Assembly (NCBI RefSeq): GCF_947367035.1 | Contig: NZ_CANBCA010000001.1 | Coordinates: 86,866-150,865, forward strand | From: an uncultured Helicobacter sp. | GTDB taxonomy: Bacteria; Campylobacterota; Campylobacteria; Campylobacterales; Helicobacteraceae | DNA length: 64,000 nucleotides | Direction: 5' to 3' | Made by a program: the position numbers and the translations under genes | Part shown: positions 8,564-17,373 of the stretch, in pieces | Layout: each line of letters starts with the position of its first letter | Numbering within the stretch: the first letter of the stretch is position 1 | The notes under the pieces: generated by a model | Seen by the model: the letters and a program-made list of their open reading frames with translations, nothing else | Told to the model about the DNA's origin: nothing | Databases searched by the model: none

Positions 8564-9604
8564 TTAAGCCTGTTGGAAATTGATTCTTGGGTCTATGAGT
8601 GTATAAAGTAAATCACTCATTAAAGTGATGATTAAGCCAAGAAGTGTGAAAAGATAAAGTGAGCCAAAAATGACAGGATAATCGCGAGTGATAATGGATT
8701 CATAGCCCAAAAGTCCCAAGCCATCTAGAGAAAAGATGATTTCAATCAAGAGTGAGCCACTCAGTAGCATTCCAAGCAATGCAGAAGGAATAGAAGCGAT
8801 AATAATCAGCATTGCATTGCGAAAGATATGACGATAAAGCACTTGAGATTCGTTTAATCCTTTAGCAAAAGCAAGTTTGACATACTGCTTGTGGATTTCT
8901 TCTAGAAAAGAATTTTTAGAAAGTAGAGTTAAAGTCGCAAATCCACCAATACTAAGCGAAATGACAGGTAAAGTAATATGCCAAAAATAGTCTTTGATTT
9001 TACCAAATAGACTTAAAGATTCAAAATTATCCCCTACGATTCCACGCAAAGGAAAAAGATTAAAGTAAGTCCCACTAGCAAAGAAAATAATTAAAATGAG
9101 CGCAAATAAAAAGATTGGAATCGCATTGCCAATAATAATGAATGTGCTTGTAATGCTATCAAAAGTACTCCCGTCTTTAAGTGCTTTTCTAATTCCTAAG
9201 GGAATGGAAATTAGATAAATTAATAAAGTACTCCAGAGTCCTAAGCTAATAGAGACAGGGAGTTTTTCTAAGAGAAGATTGACCACAGGAGTGTTTTTGT
9301 AAAAACTATCACCAAATTCAAAGCAAAGATAATTTTTTATCATCAAAAAATAACGAGTTGCTAAAGGTTTATCAAATCCATAAAGTGCGTTGATTTTAGC
9401 AATCATTGCTTCATCTAAACCTTGATTTTTATAAACACTGCTTGAATGACTTACTTCTCCTTGCGCACCTATTCCTTCTAAACGCGCAATCATCTGTTCT
9501 ACCGGACCACCTGGTGTGGCTTGGATAATAAAAAAGTTTAATGTCATAATACCGATTAAAGTAGGGATAATCAGCAAAAGTCTTTTTAGAATATATCGTC
9601 TCAA
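8564..9604 (-). CDS. yejB: Peptide ABC transporter permease (YejB type)
   Basis: Inner-membrane permease of 346 residues in the DppB/OppB class. The N-terminus MRRYILKRLLLIIPTLIGIMT and the following N-F-x-I-x-x-x-P-G-G segment are typical, and the coupling loop AFAKGLNESQVLYRHIFRNA identifies it as the ATPase-contacting subunit. The extended periplasmic region between helices 1 and 2 (EGIGAQGEV...) is a YejB feature. It lies between the solute-binding protein gene (9 bp gap) and yejE (2 bp gap). Confidence 0.9.
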   Translation of the reverse strand: MRRYILKRLLLIIPTLIGIMTLNFFIIQATPGGPVEQMIARLEGIGAQGEVSHSSSVYKNQGLDEAMIAKINALYGFDKPLATRYFLMIKNYLCFEFGDSFYKNTPVVNLLLEKLPVSISLGLWSTLLIYLISIPLGIRKALKDGSTFDSITSTFIIIGNAIPIFLFALILIIFFASGTYFNLFPLRGIVGDNFESLSLFGKIKDYFWHITLPVISLSIGGFATLTLLSKNSFLEEIHKQYVKLAFAKGLNESQVLYRHIFRNAMLIIIASIPSALLGMLLSGSLLIEIIFSLDGLGLLGYESIITRDYPVIFGSLYLFTLLGLIITLMSDLLYTLIDPRINFQQA

Positions 9605-9613
9605 TTTTTCCCT

Positions 9614-11461
9614 TTAACGGCGAAAATTTGGATATTTGGATTGCAGTTTTTCTAATTTACTAGGATTTGCCCACCAAGTTTCAAAACCAACATTATAAAT
9701 AGGAGTAATCTCTGGGTGTTCTAAAAAATCCCAAAAAGCAACCCTAAAGGTTTTTGTATGAAAATGTGGAATCATATAATATCCCCATAACAATACGCGG
9801 TCAAGTGCGCGTGTGCTAACAAGGAGTTCTTGGTAATCTTTTGCTTGAATCACTTTAGTAATCAGTGCATCTATGACTTCATTTTTGATTCCAATATAGT
9901 TATAACTCCCCTCTGCATCGGCTGCATTTGAACCCCAAAAAAATGCTTGTTCATTGCCTGGTGAGAGACTTTGTGGAAATACACTGACAATCATATCATA
10001 ATCAAATTGGCGGAGTTGGTTGATATATTGGCTAATATCTACAATACGGATTTTCATTGTGATTCCTAAGGTTTGTAGGTTTTTTTGAAATGGGATTGCT
10101 ACGCGTTCCATTGCGGGGCTTGTTAGTAAGAGTTCAAAGGTAAAAGGCTGTTCTTTTGTGTTTTGTATGGAATCTTGAACATTTACTTTTTCTTTTGGTG
10201 CATAAAGTTTGCCATTTTTTATGGTAAAGCCTGCTTCTTTTAATAGTGCTTGTGCTTTTTTGAGATTTTCACGATTATTGCCATCGCCTTTGCTTTTTGG
10301 AAGTGAGAAATTTTGCGTAAAAAGTTCGGGTGGAAGTTTAGAACGATAAGGTTCTAAGAGTTCTAGCTCTGTGCCTAGTGGAATCCCAACACTTGCAAAT
10401 TCAGAATTATCAAAAAAACTTTTTGTGCGACTATATTGGTTGAAAAAGAGATTCTTGTTGCTCCATTCAAAATCAAACGCAAGCCCTAAAGCCTCACGCA
10501 CACGTCTATCCTTAAATAAACTTTTGCGTAAATTAAACACAAATCCTTGCATACCACTTGGCAAGGAGTGGAGTAATTCAAGCTTTTTAATCTCTTGATT
10601 CTTTAACGCAATGCTTTGATAGCCTACTGCCCAATTTTTTGCACTAGATTCTTCTCTATAATCGTATCTTCCAGATTTAAAGGCTTCTAGAGCAACCGCA
10701 TCATCTTTATAATAATCAAAAGTGATTTTATCAAAGTTAAAATGTCCTATTCGTGTCTTATGATTGCGTGCCCAATAATTTTCCACACGCTTATAAGTAA
10801 TGCTTCTTCCTGCATCAAAAGAATCTATGATATAAGGACCACTTCCTAATGGAAGTTTTAAAGGATTTTCACTTAAATTTATCTTTTCATAATAATGTTT
10901 AGGTAGGATAGGCAAATCCCCAAGAATAAGAGCTAATTCACGATTATCGGAGTCATTGAAATTAAAACGCACAGTGTATTTATCTACGACAATCACCTCT
11001 TTAACATCTGCATAATATCGCACCATTGAAGGATTTTCTCCTCTTGCTATGGTATTAAAACTAAATTCAACATCAAAAGCGGTTACTTCTTTGCCATCAT
11101 TAAAATGTGCTTTTTCGTCTAGCTGAAAAATAACAAAAGTATTATCTTGAGCTCTTTGAACTTGCTTTGCAATTAATCCGTATTGACTACTTGGTTCATC
11201 AAAGGAGCGCACCATTAAGGTATCATAAAGCAATGAAAGCCCTTTAACGCTCGTGCCTTTAAGTAAAAAATCATAAAAGCTATCATAGCTTCCAAGTGCA
11301 TATTGTTTGATATGTCCTCCTTTGGGCGCATTGGGATTTACATAATCAAAGGAAGTGAAATTTTTATATTTTACCTTACCATTGGCACTGAATGCAGAAT
11401 CACTATAAGTTTGCGCTAAAAGGGAAGAAATAAGAAGCAAGTAGAGCAAAAGAATACGCAT
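9614..11461 (-). CDS. yejA: Peptide ABC transporter periplasmic binding protein (YejA type)
   Basis: SBP_bac_5 family solute-binding protein of 615 residues with a signal peptide (MRILLLYLLLISSLLAQ). The mature protein starts with the YejA-like phrase FTSFDYVNPNAPKGGHIKQYALGSYDSF and keeps the domain-closing elements FNDGKEVTAFDVEFSFNTI and LPLGSGPYIIDSF. It delivers peptides to YejBEF and is first in the operon. It is divergent from the PepSY-type gene, with 122 bp of AT-rich DNA between them. In E. coli the matching system imports microcin C and other peptides; the substrate here is not known. Confidence 0.9.
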   Translation of the reverse strand: MRILLLYLLLISSLLAQTYSDSAFSANGKVKYKNFTSFDYVNPNAPKGGHIKQYALGSYDSFYDFLLKGTSVKGLSLLYDTLMVRSFDEPSSQYGLIAKQVQRAQDNTFVIFQLDEKAHFNDGKEVTAFDVEFSFNTIARGENPSMVRYYADVKEVIVVDKYTVRFNFNDSDNRELALILGDLPILPKHYYEKINLSENPLKLPLGSGPYIIDSFDAGRSITYKRVENYWARNHKTRIGHFNFDKITFDYYKDDAVALEAFKSGRYDYREESSAKNWAVGYQSIALKNQEIKKLELLHSLPSGMQGFVFNLRKSLFKDRRVREALGLAFDFEWSNKNLFFNQYSRTKSFFDNSEFASVGIPLGTELELLEPYRSKLPPELFTQNFSLPKSKGDGNNRENLKKAQALLKEAGFTIKNGKLYAPKEKVNVQDSIQNTKEQPFTFELLLTSPAMERVAIPFQKNLQTLGITMKIRIVDISQYINQLRQFDYDMIVSVFPQSLSPGNEQAFFWGSNAADAEGSYNYIGIKNEVIDALITKVIQAKDYQELLVSTRALDRVLLWGYYMIPHFHTKTFRVAFWDFLEHPEITPIYNVGFETWWANPSKLEKLQSKYPNFRR

Positions 11462-11583
11462 AAATTTCCTTATTTTATTATCGAAATTGAATCAAATATT
11501 CTAGCAAATTAAAGTTAATAATTCTTCACATTTTCTTCACATTTACGTGATATATTTCAATTTTAGTTTTTAAAGGAGTTTAA

Positions 11584-12135
11584 ATGACAAAACAATTTCG
11601 CAATATTCATATTTACCTCAGTTTATTTTTCCTACCCTTAGCACTGATGTATGCGTTAAGTGGAATTTTGTATATTGCTGGGTTTGATCAAGATGTTGGA
11701 GCGACAAAGCAAACTTATATTTTAACTAAAGAGATAGCAAAAGGACAAGAATCTCAAGCACTCCTAGAATATCTTAAGGAGAATCACTTAAGTGTGCCAA
11801 GTAATATGGAAGCTAAAATGAATAGAAGAAGTGGTGCATTAGAGATGGGAGGAGTGCATTATTCTGTAAGCATTAAGCAGAATCCCGATTCTACTTGGAC
11901 GATTACAACTTTAAAACGGAGTCTAATGGGTGATATGATTATGTTGCATAAAGCCAAAGCGAAATGGTATTTTGATGTGCTTGCCATTGGTTTTGGTATC
12001 ACCTTAATTTTGCTTTATATTTCCGGGCTTATGATTACTTTATTTAATATTAAAAAGAATCGCAGAAGTCAATATATGACTATTTTAGCCGGAGTTTTCA
12101 TCAGTGTTGCTGTGGGTGCTTTAAGTGTAATGTAG
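11584..12135 (+). CDS. PepSY-associated membrane protein
   Basis: A 183-residue inner-membrane protein. It has an N-terminal helix (IYLSLFFLPLALMYALSGILYI), a periplasmic domain of about 85 residues and two C-terminal helices (VLAIGFGITLILLYISGLMITLF, then AGVFISVAVGALSVM). The opening RNIHIYLSLFFLPL with an early His and the LHKAKAKWYFDV segment match the PepSY transmembrane family, which includes proteins tied to haem, iron or redox functions. RBS AAGGAG lies 7 bases upstream of the start. It stands alone and is divergent from yejA. No substrate can be assigned. Confidence 0.65.
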   Translation: MTKQFRNIHIYLSLFFLPLALMYALSGILYIAGFDQDVGATKQTYILTKEIAKGQESQALLEYLKENHLSVPSNMEAKMNRRSGALEMGGVHYSVSIKQNPDSTWTITTLKRSLMGDMIMLHKAKAKWYFDVLAIGFGITLILLYISGLMITLFNIKKNRRSQYMTILAGVFISVAVGALSVM

Positions 12136-12288
12136 AGAGTTTGGAATAAGACTATTCTAATAAGGTACTAAAATTTGGAGAAGATTTAATCTTGGTTTCT
12201 ACTTGATAATATAATGGAATCTTAAGAAAATTTAGTTTATTATTTTTTAACTTTAAATAAGTTGTATTAAATTTTTGGAGGTGCTAAT

Positions 12289-12672
12289 ATGGCGTGTTTT
12301 GTTGAATCTATCGTAGTTGCTAGTGTGTTAAGTGTTGCTAAAAAAAGTATTGCCAAGCAAGAAGAAACCCAAAAGAATATGCAAGAAAATTCTCATAAAA
12401 TCTCTTGGAGTAGAAAATTGGGCTGGCTTGTAAATATGCTTTGGGGAGGTGTTTTTTTGCTTTGTATTGAACATATTTGGCACGGAGAAATTGTCGCTTA
12501 TCCTCCATTTTTAACTGCAATGAGTTCGCCAGAGCATACACAAGCAATGATTTATGAAATCTTAACGATTGGTAGCGCACAGGTTGCGTTGATTGTTGCA
12601 ATTTGGACTATAATGGTAGTTTGTGCTGATAAAATGTATGCAAATTTAGCTTCAAAAACACAAATAGCATAA
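12289..12672 (+). CDS. Small conserved membrane protein, function unknown (first of a pair)
   Basis: 127 residues. A short N-terminus with an early Cys (MACFVES) leads through a hydrophilic linker (about residues 20-45) to KLGWLVNMLWGGVFLLCIEHIWHGEIV, a helix ending in a possible metal or haem-ligand region (EHIWHGE). A second helix, IGSAQVALIVAIWTIMVV, closes it. GGAGG precedes the ATG. The next gene follows after 8 bp. From memory, a similar pair of proteins (one with WxNNMLWGG and HxWHGE, one starting MCLL) occurs in anaerobic Firmicutes; I cannot verify this here. A TATAAT-like box occurs near 12210. Confidence 0.7.
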   Translation: MACFVESIVVASVLSVAKKSIAKQEETQKNMQENSHKISWSRKLGWLVNMLWGGVFLLCIEHIWHGEIVAYPPFLTAMSSPEHTQAMIYEILTIGSAQVALIVAIWTIMVVCADKMYANLASKTQIA

Positions 12673-12680
12673 GGATAAAA

Positions 12681-12962
12681 ATGTGTTTATTAATCACTTT
12701 ATTTGCAGCGGTAGTTTCAAGTGTTTGTTGGTTTGTAAGTAATCCTCAAAAGAATTTACAATTAGGCACTTTGAGCCTTATGTATTGGGGAGCCGGATTA
12801 ATGTGGATTGTGGATTGCATTTTTGCACTTGGTGCAGGAGAACCATTTTTGGATATTAGTGGCGAAGATGCGATTCTTGGTGGAATCGTTGTGCTTTGTG
12901 GTTTGATTGCTTGGTTTGTGCTTTTGCTTATCAAAAACCCAAAACGACTTTTTGTAGCATAG
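12681..12962 (+). CDS. Small conserved membrane protein, function unknown (second of a pair)
   Basis: 93 residues, nearly all membrane: helix 1 at the N-terminus (MCLLITLFAAVVSSVCWFV), helix 2 (LGTLSLMYWGAGLMWIVDCIFAL) and helix 3 (AILGGIVVLCGLIAWFVLLLI), with an acidic loop GAGEPFLDISGEDA between 2 and 3. The conserved Asp and Glu in a membrane setting suggest ion or small-molecule handling, but no family function is known to me. It starts 8 bp after the 127-residue partner with AAGGAT as RBS, so the two are surely one transcript. A terminator follows. Confidence 0.7.
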   Translation: MCLLITLFAAVVSSVCWFVSNPQKNLQLGTLSLMYWGAGLMWIVDCIFALGAGEPFLDISGEDAILGGIVVLCGLIAWFVLLLIKNPKRLFVA

Positions 12963-12964
12963 TT

Positions 12965-12989
12965 AAGATTCTGCATTTTGTAGAATCTT
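12965..12989. terminator. Bidirectional terminator between convergent genes
   Basis: AAGATTCT (12965-12972) and AGAATCTT (12982-12989) form a perfect 8-bp stem with a 9-base loop, placed between the convergent small membrane protein pair and nspC. Confidence 0.6.
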
Positions 12990-13015
12990 GCTATACATTT
13001 AATATCTCATCTTAA

Positions 13016-14269
13016 TCAGCTATTACGATATTTATAATCTTGATAGGAAAACTCTTTGAATAATTCAAAATCTCCATTTTCGCGAAGCATTCCAATGCTA
13101 GGCAATGGAATCCCATTGAAAGTATTATTCTTTACAATGGTGTAATGCACCATATCCTCAAAAATTATCCTATCTCCAATTTTAAGAGGTTCTTTAAAGC
13201 TATAGTCTCCGATTACATCGCCTGCGAGACAAGTTGGACCCCCTAAGCGATAGGCATAAGGCTTTTCTCCTTTTAGTTTGAGTTTATGGTGTTTTTTAGA
13301 AACTTTCGCTTCAAAACTATTGCGTACCATTGGACGATAAGGCATTTCTAAACAATCAGGCATATGTGCAGCAGCACTGACATCTAAAATAGCGATCTTC
13401 ATACCATTTTGCACAATATCTATCACGCTGCCAATCAGGAATCCACATTGCCAACCAACTGCTTCACCGGGTTCTAAATAGATTTCTGTTTTGAATTTTG
13501 ATTTAAACTCTTGAATCGTTTTGATAAGTAAATCTACATTATAGTCTTTGCGTGTAATATGGTGTCCTCCACCAAAATTAATCCATTGCATTTTTGGGAT
13601 ATACTCTCCAAAATGCGTAATAAAATGCTTCAAAGTACGCTTGAGTGCATCACTATTTTGCTCACAATGGGTATGAAAATGCAATCCACTAATACCCTCT
13701 AATCCAAATTGTTGCACCCCCTTTTTAAATTCTTTTGGTGTAATGCCAAGTCTTGAACCTTCTACACAAGGATTATAGATTTTTGGACTCACTTCGCTAT
13801 ATTTTGGATTAACGCGCAATCCCACTTCAATTTTTGATTGTCCTTTGCGTTCTCTGAGCTCATTTTGAGACTCTATCATTTCTTTAAAAGTTTGCCATTG
13901 TCTAAATGAATTGAAAATAATGTGATTTGAAATTTGCACAAGTTGTTGCATTTCTTCTTGTTTGTAAGAGGGGCTAAAGGTCGTGATTTCCTTACCAAAT
14001 TCTTCATATCCTAATCGTGCTTCATAGATTCCACTTGCAGTGATTCCACTTAAGTAGGCTTTTGCAAGATGAAAGCTCTTCCATAATGCGTAACCTTTGA
14101 GTGCTAGTAAAATTTTCGCTCCACTACGCTGCTCTACAAATTGTAGTAATTGTAAATTTTGTTTAAATTTTTTCTCTTCTAGCACATAGCAGGGGCTTGG
14201 TAGGGAAGAGAAATTTTTAGGATAATTACGAGTAAGAAAGCTTATTTTTGTGGAATCTTGAAGAGACAT
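13016..14269 (-). CDS. nspC: Carboxynorspermidine/carboxyspermidine decarboxylase
   Basis: PLP-dependent fold-III decarboxylase making spermidine (or norspermidine) in the alternative polyamine pathway used by Campylobacterota and gut bacteria. The 417-residue protein shows PCYVLEEKKF at the start of the barrel, the PLP lysine in ILLALKGYALW, GLHFHTHCEQ, INFGGGHHITRKDY, YLEPGEAVGW and the C-terminal GPTCLAGDVIGDY with the catalytic Cys/Asp. The N-terminus is some 20 residues longer than usual. The dnaQ-like gene lies 12 bp upstream. Confidence 0.93.
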   Translation of the reverse strand: MSLQDSTKISFLTRNYPKNFSSLPSPCYVLEEKKFKQNLQLLQFVEQRSGAKILLALKGYALWKSFHLAKAYLSGITASGIYEARLGYEEFGKEITTFSPSYKQEEMQQLVQISNHIIFNSFRQWQTFKEMIESQNELRERKGQSKIEVGLRVNPKYSEVSPKIYNPCVEGSRLGITPKEFKKGVQQFGLEGISGLHFHTHCEQNSDALKRTLKHFITHFGEYIPKMQWINFGGGHHITRKDYNVDLLIKTIQEFKSKFKTEIYLEPGEAVGWQCGFLIGSVIDIVQNGMKIAILDVSAAAHMPDCLEMPYRPMVRNSFEAKVSKKHHKLKLKGEKPYAYRLGGPTCLAGDVIGDYSFKEPLKIGDRIIFEDMVHYTIVKNNTFNGIPLPSIGMLRENGDFELFKEFSYQDYKYRNS

Positions 14270-14281
14270 CTTATCACTCCT

Positions 14282-15028
14282 TTAATTTTTGCTAAATTCT
14301 AGCAAATCCTTGCTTGTATAGAGATTTTTAGGCAGATTTTGCAGACAAATTTTAAAAATCTCTAGTGCAGTTTTAGAATCTTGCAGAGCACGGTGAAGGT
14401 TTTGGTTATGAATCCCTAGATACTCATTTAAAAATCCTAGCGAATAACGTGGAGATTGTAAGGTTTTTCTAGCAAGTTGTAACGTGCAGAGTTTAGTGTT
14501 ATAAAGATAGCCAAAACCATAATGATAGAGGGAATAACTTAAAAAGTTATAATCAAAATCTACATTGTGTGCAACAAAAATTGAATCTCTCAAGAATAAC
14601 TTAAAAGTTTCTAAAACTTTTGAAATTTTAGGAGCATTTGTAAGCATTGAAGTGTGAATACCTGTGATTTTAGTAATATATTCTGGGATTTCTTCACAAA
14701 AAACGAGTGATTCAAAAGTATCCGTGATTTCTCCATTGCTAAATTTTATTGCACCAATTTCAATAGGGTGATGAACAAAAGGATTATGTCCGTTCGTCTC
14801 AATATCTACGATACAAAAGGATTCTGATTGTATAGGAGTTAAATTGGGACGATAATAAACTTTATCGTGGGCAAATATTAGTGGGATTCCACTGCCTTTG
14901 ATAATTTCAAGCTCACTTGCACTATCGCCAAATAAGCCTGCTGCTTCAGAGAGGAGTGATAAAAACTCCGTTTGACTTAAAGGGCGTTTTTTGAGTTTTG
15001 AAATGATTTTCTCGTAACATTTTGGCAT
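14282..15028 (-). CDS. DnaQ-like 3'-5' exonuclease (DEDDh)
   Basis: A 248-residue exonuclease of the DNA polymerase III epsilon type. The catalytic set is complete: FCIVDIETNG (Exo I, DxE), VAHNVDFDYNFLSYSL (Exo II, D) and LHRALQDSKTALEIF (Exo III, HxxxxD). An N-terminal extension of about 85 residues precedes Exo I. In Helicobacter and Campylobacter similar proteins are annotated as DNA polymerase III epsilon subunit, giving proofreading. I cannot see a clamp-binding motif with certainty, so it could instead be a stand-alone repair nuclease. It sits between ftsW and nspC. Confidence 0.82.
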   Translation of the reverse strand: MPKCYEKIISKLKKRPLSQTEFLSLLSEAAGLFGDSASELEIIKGSGIPLIFAHDKVYYRPNLTPIQSESFCIVDIETNGHNPFVHHPIEIGAIKFSNGEITDTFESLVFCEEIPEYITKITGIHTSMLTNAPKISKVLETFKLFLRDSIFVAHNVDFDYNFLSYSLYHYGFGYLYNTKLCTLQLARKTLQSPRYSLGFLNEYLGIHNQNLHRALQDSKTALEIFKICLQNLPKNLYTSKDLLEFSKN

Positions 15029-15047
15029 TCATCAATCCATTAAGCGT

Positions 15048-16217
15048 TTATGACGTGGTCATTTTTGCCTTTTTGCTAATAGAAAGAACCATACCTATCA
15101 TAATGCTTGTCGCTAGGATAGAGCTTCCACCATAACTTAAAAGTGGAACAGCAATTCCTTTAATAGGGATTAAGCCAGAAATTCCAAAGGCATTAATTAA
15201 AAATGAAAATCCCAAAAGAACTGCTACTCCAGAGCAAAAAAGATAATACATTGTGCTTGTGCAACGATTAGCAATTTTAAGAATCCGAAAAATAAGTGCA
15301 ATAAAAAGTAGGCTAATACAAAATAATCCTATAAAGCCAATTTCTTCTGCAATACCTGCTAGAATCACATCAGTATGCACTTCACTTAAAAATCCTAATT
15401 TTATCAAGCCATTACCCAAGCCTTCGCCTAAGATTCCACCATTGGCAATCGCATTAAGGGAATGTTGAATCTGATAGGGTTCAGGTAGGTTTTCAACGCG
15501 TAAAGAATTAGCAATGGATTGCGGAAAGATAGAGAGGATTAAATCTTGCGTTCCTACCCACCAAGTTTTAATGCGCATTATACGATGGGTGCTTGTGATG
15601 ATGACAAGAATAAAAAGTATAAAGGCTCCGCTTAAAAGATAGAGGAATAATTTGAAAGAAGAGCCAGCAAAAATCATCATTAAAGCCAATGTTGCACCTA
15701 AAAGCACGATTTGCCCTAAGTCATTTTGTAAGATTGCAATTAAATAGACTGCGACTAAAAAAACAGCAACATAAGGCAAAAATGTGATGAATTCTTCTTT
15801 GAGATTCTTTTGTTCTAACAAGGAAAATTTACGAGCAAAACTCCAAGCTAGAAAAATGATGAACCCAATTTTAAAAAATTCCACTGGTGCAAGGGAGAAA
15901 AAGGGTAAGCGGATCCAACGCTTTGCTCCACCAGCACTTGTTGCAAGACTTTCAGGTAAGAAGTGCATTATCAACATCAAAAAGATTCCACCAAAAAATA
16001 GAGAAAAGCCAAACCATAAAATAAAATGGTCTGGATTACAACGAGAAATTCCCCACATAACCATAATACCGAATATTCCTGCAATGAGTTGGCGTAAGAT
16101 GAAATGAAATTCTCCATAATCATAATACAAAACCGCAAAAGAAGAGAGGGAATAAGAAAAAATAATACCAATAGTAATTAGACCTGCACTAATAACAAAT
16201 AATGGACGATCAACCAT
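15048..16217 (-). CDS. ftsW: Cell division SEDS glycosyltransferase FtsW
   Basis: Polytopic SEDS protein (389 residues, about 10 helices) that polymerises lipid II at the septum with its cognate class B PBP. Signatures are SAGGAKRWIRLPFFSLAPVEFFKI in the first half, the long extracellular loop with NLPEPYQIQHSLNAIANGG, and the closing IPIKGIAVPLLSYGGSSILATS. The sequence favours FtsW over RodA (family-typical ENLPEPYQIQHS and GLIPIKGIAVPLLSYGGSS), but a RodA assignment is not excluded. It stands 20 bp upstream of the exonuclease gene. Confidence 0.87.
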   Translation of the reverse strand: MVDRPLFVISAGLITIGIIFSYSLSSFAVLYYDYGEFHFILRQLIAGIFGIMVMWGISRCNPDHFILWFGFSLFFGGIFLMLIMHFLPESLATSAGGAKRWIRLPFFSLAPVEFFKIGFIIFLAWSFARKFSLLEQKNLKEEFITFLPYVAVFLVAVYLIAILQNDLGQIVLLGATLALMMIFAGSSFKLFLYLLSGAFILFILVIITSTHRIMRIKTWWVGTQDLILSIFPQSIANSLRVENLPEPYQIQHSLNAIANGGILGEGLGNGLIKLGFLSEVHTDVILAGIAEEIGFIGLFCISLLFIALIFRILKIANRCTSTMYYLFCSGVAVLLGFSFLINAFGISGLIPIKGIAVPLLSYGGSSILATSIMIGMVLSISKKAKMTTS

Positions 16218-16260
16218 TCAAATCTCTTTGTAATTTTTTCATTATTTCCGACTTGAGAAT

Positions 16261-17283
16261 TTATGGAACGAAGTAATAAACAAGCAAGAATCCAATAAAA
16301 GTAAGAATCCCAAACAGAATTAATGCTAACACAAATGCCTTGCCACCAAATTCTAAAAACTTTTTTAAATCAACTTGAAGCCCTAAAGCACTCATTGCCA
16401 TAACTAGAAAAAATCCAGATAGAAATTTAAAGACAGAAATGATTTCAAGTGGCAATGAAACAAGAGAATGCGCAATAACAACTCCTAAGAACCAAAAAGC
16501 GAACCAAGGAATATGCAGTTTTCTTTTCCCTCCCACTTCACTCCCCGCAAAGAAATAAGGAATCACAAGTAAAACAGCTACCAACAGCAAAACACGAATC
16601 ATTTTTACAATCAAAGCCACTTCTTGTGTTTCTTCAGAAATTGCGCCACCAGCCCCGACAACATTTGCTAATTCGTGTAAAGTCAGCCCAATATAATAAC
16701 CCTCTTGTGTGTGATTTAAAGGAACAAAACCTAACGCATAGGCTAAAGGGTATAAAAACATTCCTAAAAGTCCAAAAATCACAACCGTTCCTACTGCAAT
16801 AATGCCTTTGTAAGGTTTAGATTTTAAAGAAGATTCTAGTGCTAAAATCGCAGCTGCTCCACAAATTGCGCTTCCTCCACTAACTAAAATTGCAATTTCT
16901 TTGTCTAGTTTTAGAAATTTTACTCCAATTATATATCCAATTCCTAGAATAAAAACTACTACCACAATACTTAAAATAATTCCATTTAAACCCACAGAAG
17001 CAATGTTTGCGAGTGTTACATTAAAACCATATAAAATAATGCCAACTCTTAAAAGTTTTTTTGCACTAAAGATTACGGCTTTTTCACAAGATTTTTCTGC
17101 TTGTCTAAAAAGTGGAGAGGCTAAGATTCCAAAGAGAACACCAATAATTAAAGGAGACAAATGCAATTTAGAGATAAAAGGTAGTAATGCAATATAGTAA
17201 CTTGCTAAACTTACTAAAAACACTAATACAAAACCATTGAGCCATTCATTAATAAGATTATTTTTTAAGGATTGTATTGTCAT
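16261..17283 (-). CDS. YeiH/UPF0324 family membrane transporter
   Basis: A 340-residue polytopic protein with about 10 helices. Family marks include ILSLVSLASYYIALLP-type start, FSAKKLLRVGIILYGFNVTL, LVSGGSAICGAAAILALESS and YYIGLTLHELANVVGAGGAIS. Annotated members are called putative sulfate exporters, but substrates are not established. In E. coli yeiH sits beside a LysR regulator; here no regulator is adjacent. The start is supported by GAGGG upstream. The gene shares its orientation with ftsW but lies 44 bp away, so co-transcription is uncertain. Confidence 0.85.
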   Translation of the reverse strand: MTIQSLKNNLINEWLNGFVLVFLVSLASYYIALLPFISKLHLSPLIIGVLFGILASPLFRQAEKSCEKAVIFSAKKLLRVGIILYGFNVTLANIASVGLNGIILSIVVVVFILGIGYIIGVKFLKLDKEIAILVSGGSAICGAAAILALESSLKSKPYKGIIAVGTVVIFGLLGMFLYPLAYALGFVPLNHTQEGYYIGLTLHELANVVGAGGAISEETQEVALIVKMIRVLLLVAVLLVIPYFFAGSEVGGKRKLHIPWFAFWFLGVVIAHSLVSLPLEIISVFKFLSGFFLVMAMSALGLQVDLKKFLEFGGKAFVLALILFGILTFIGFLLVYYFVP

Positions 17284-17373
17284 TTTACACCCTCAATAAT
17301 TTTGAATTTTGAATTAAATCATTAAAATGAAATTGAAGTGTAGCAAATTCTATTTAAAATCTTTTAATAATTT

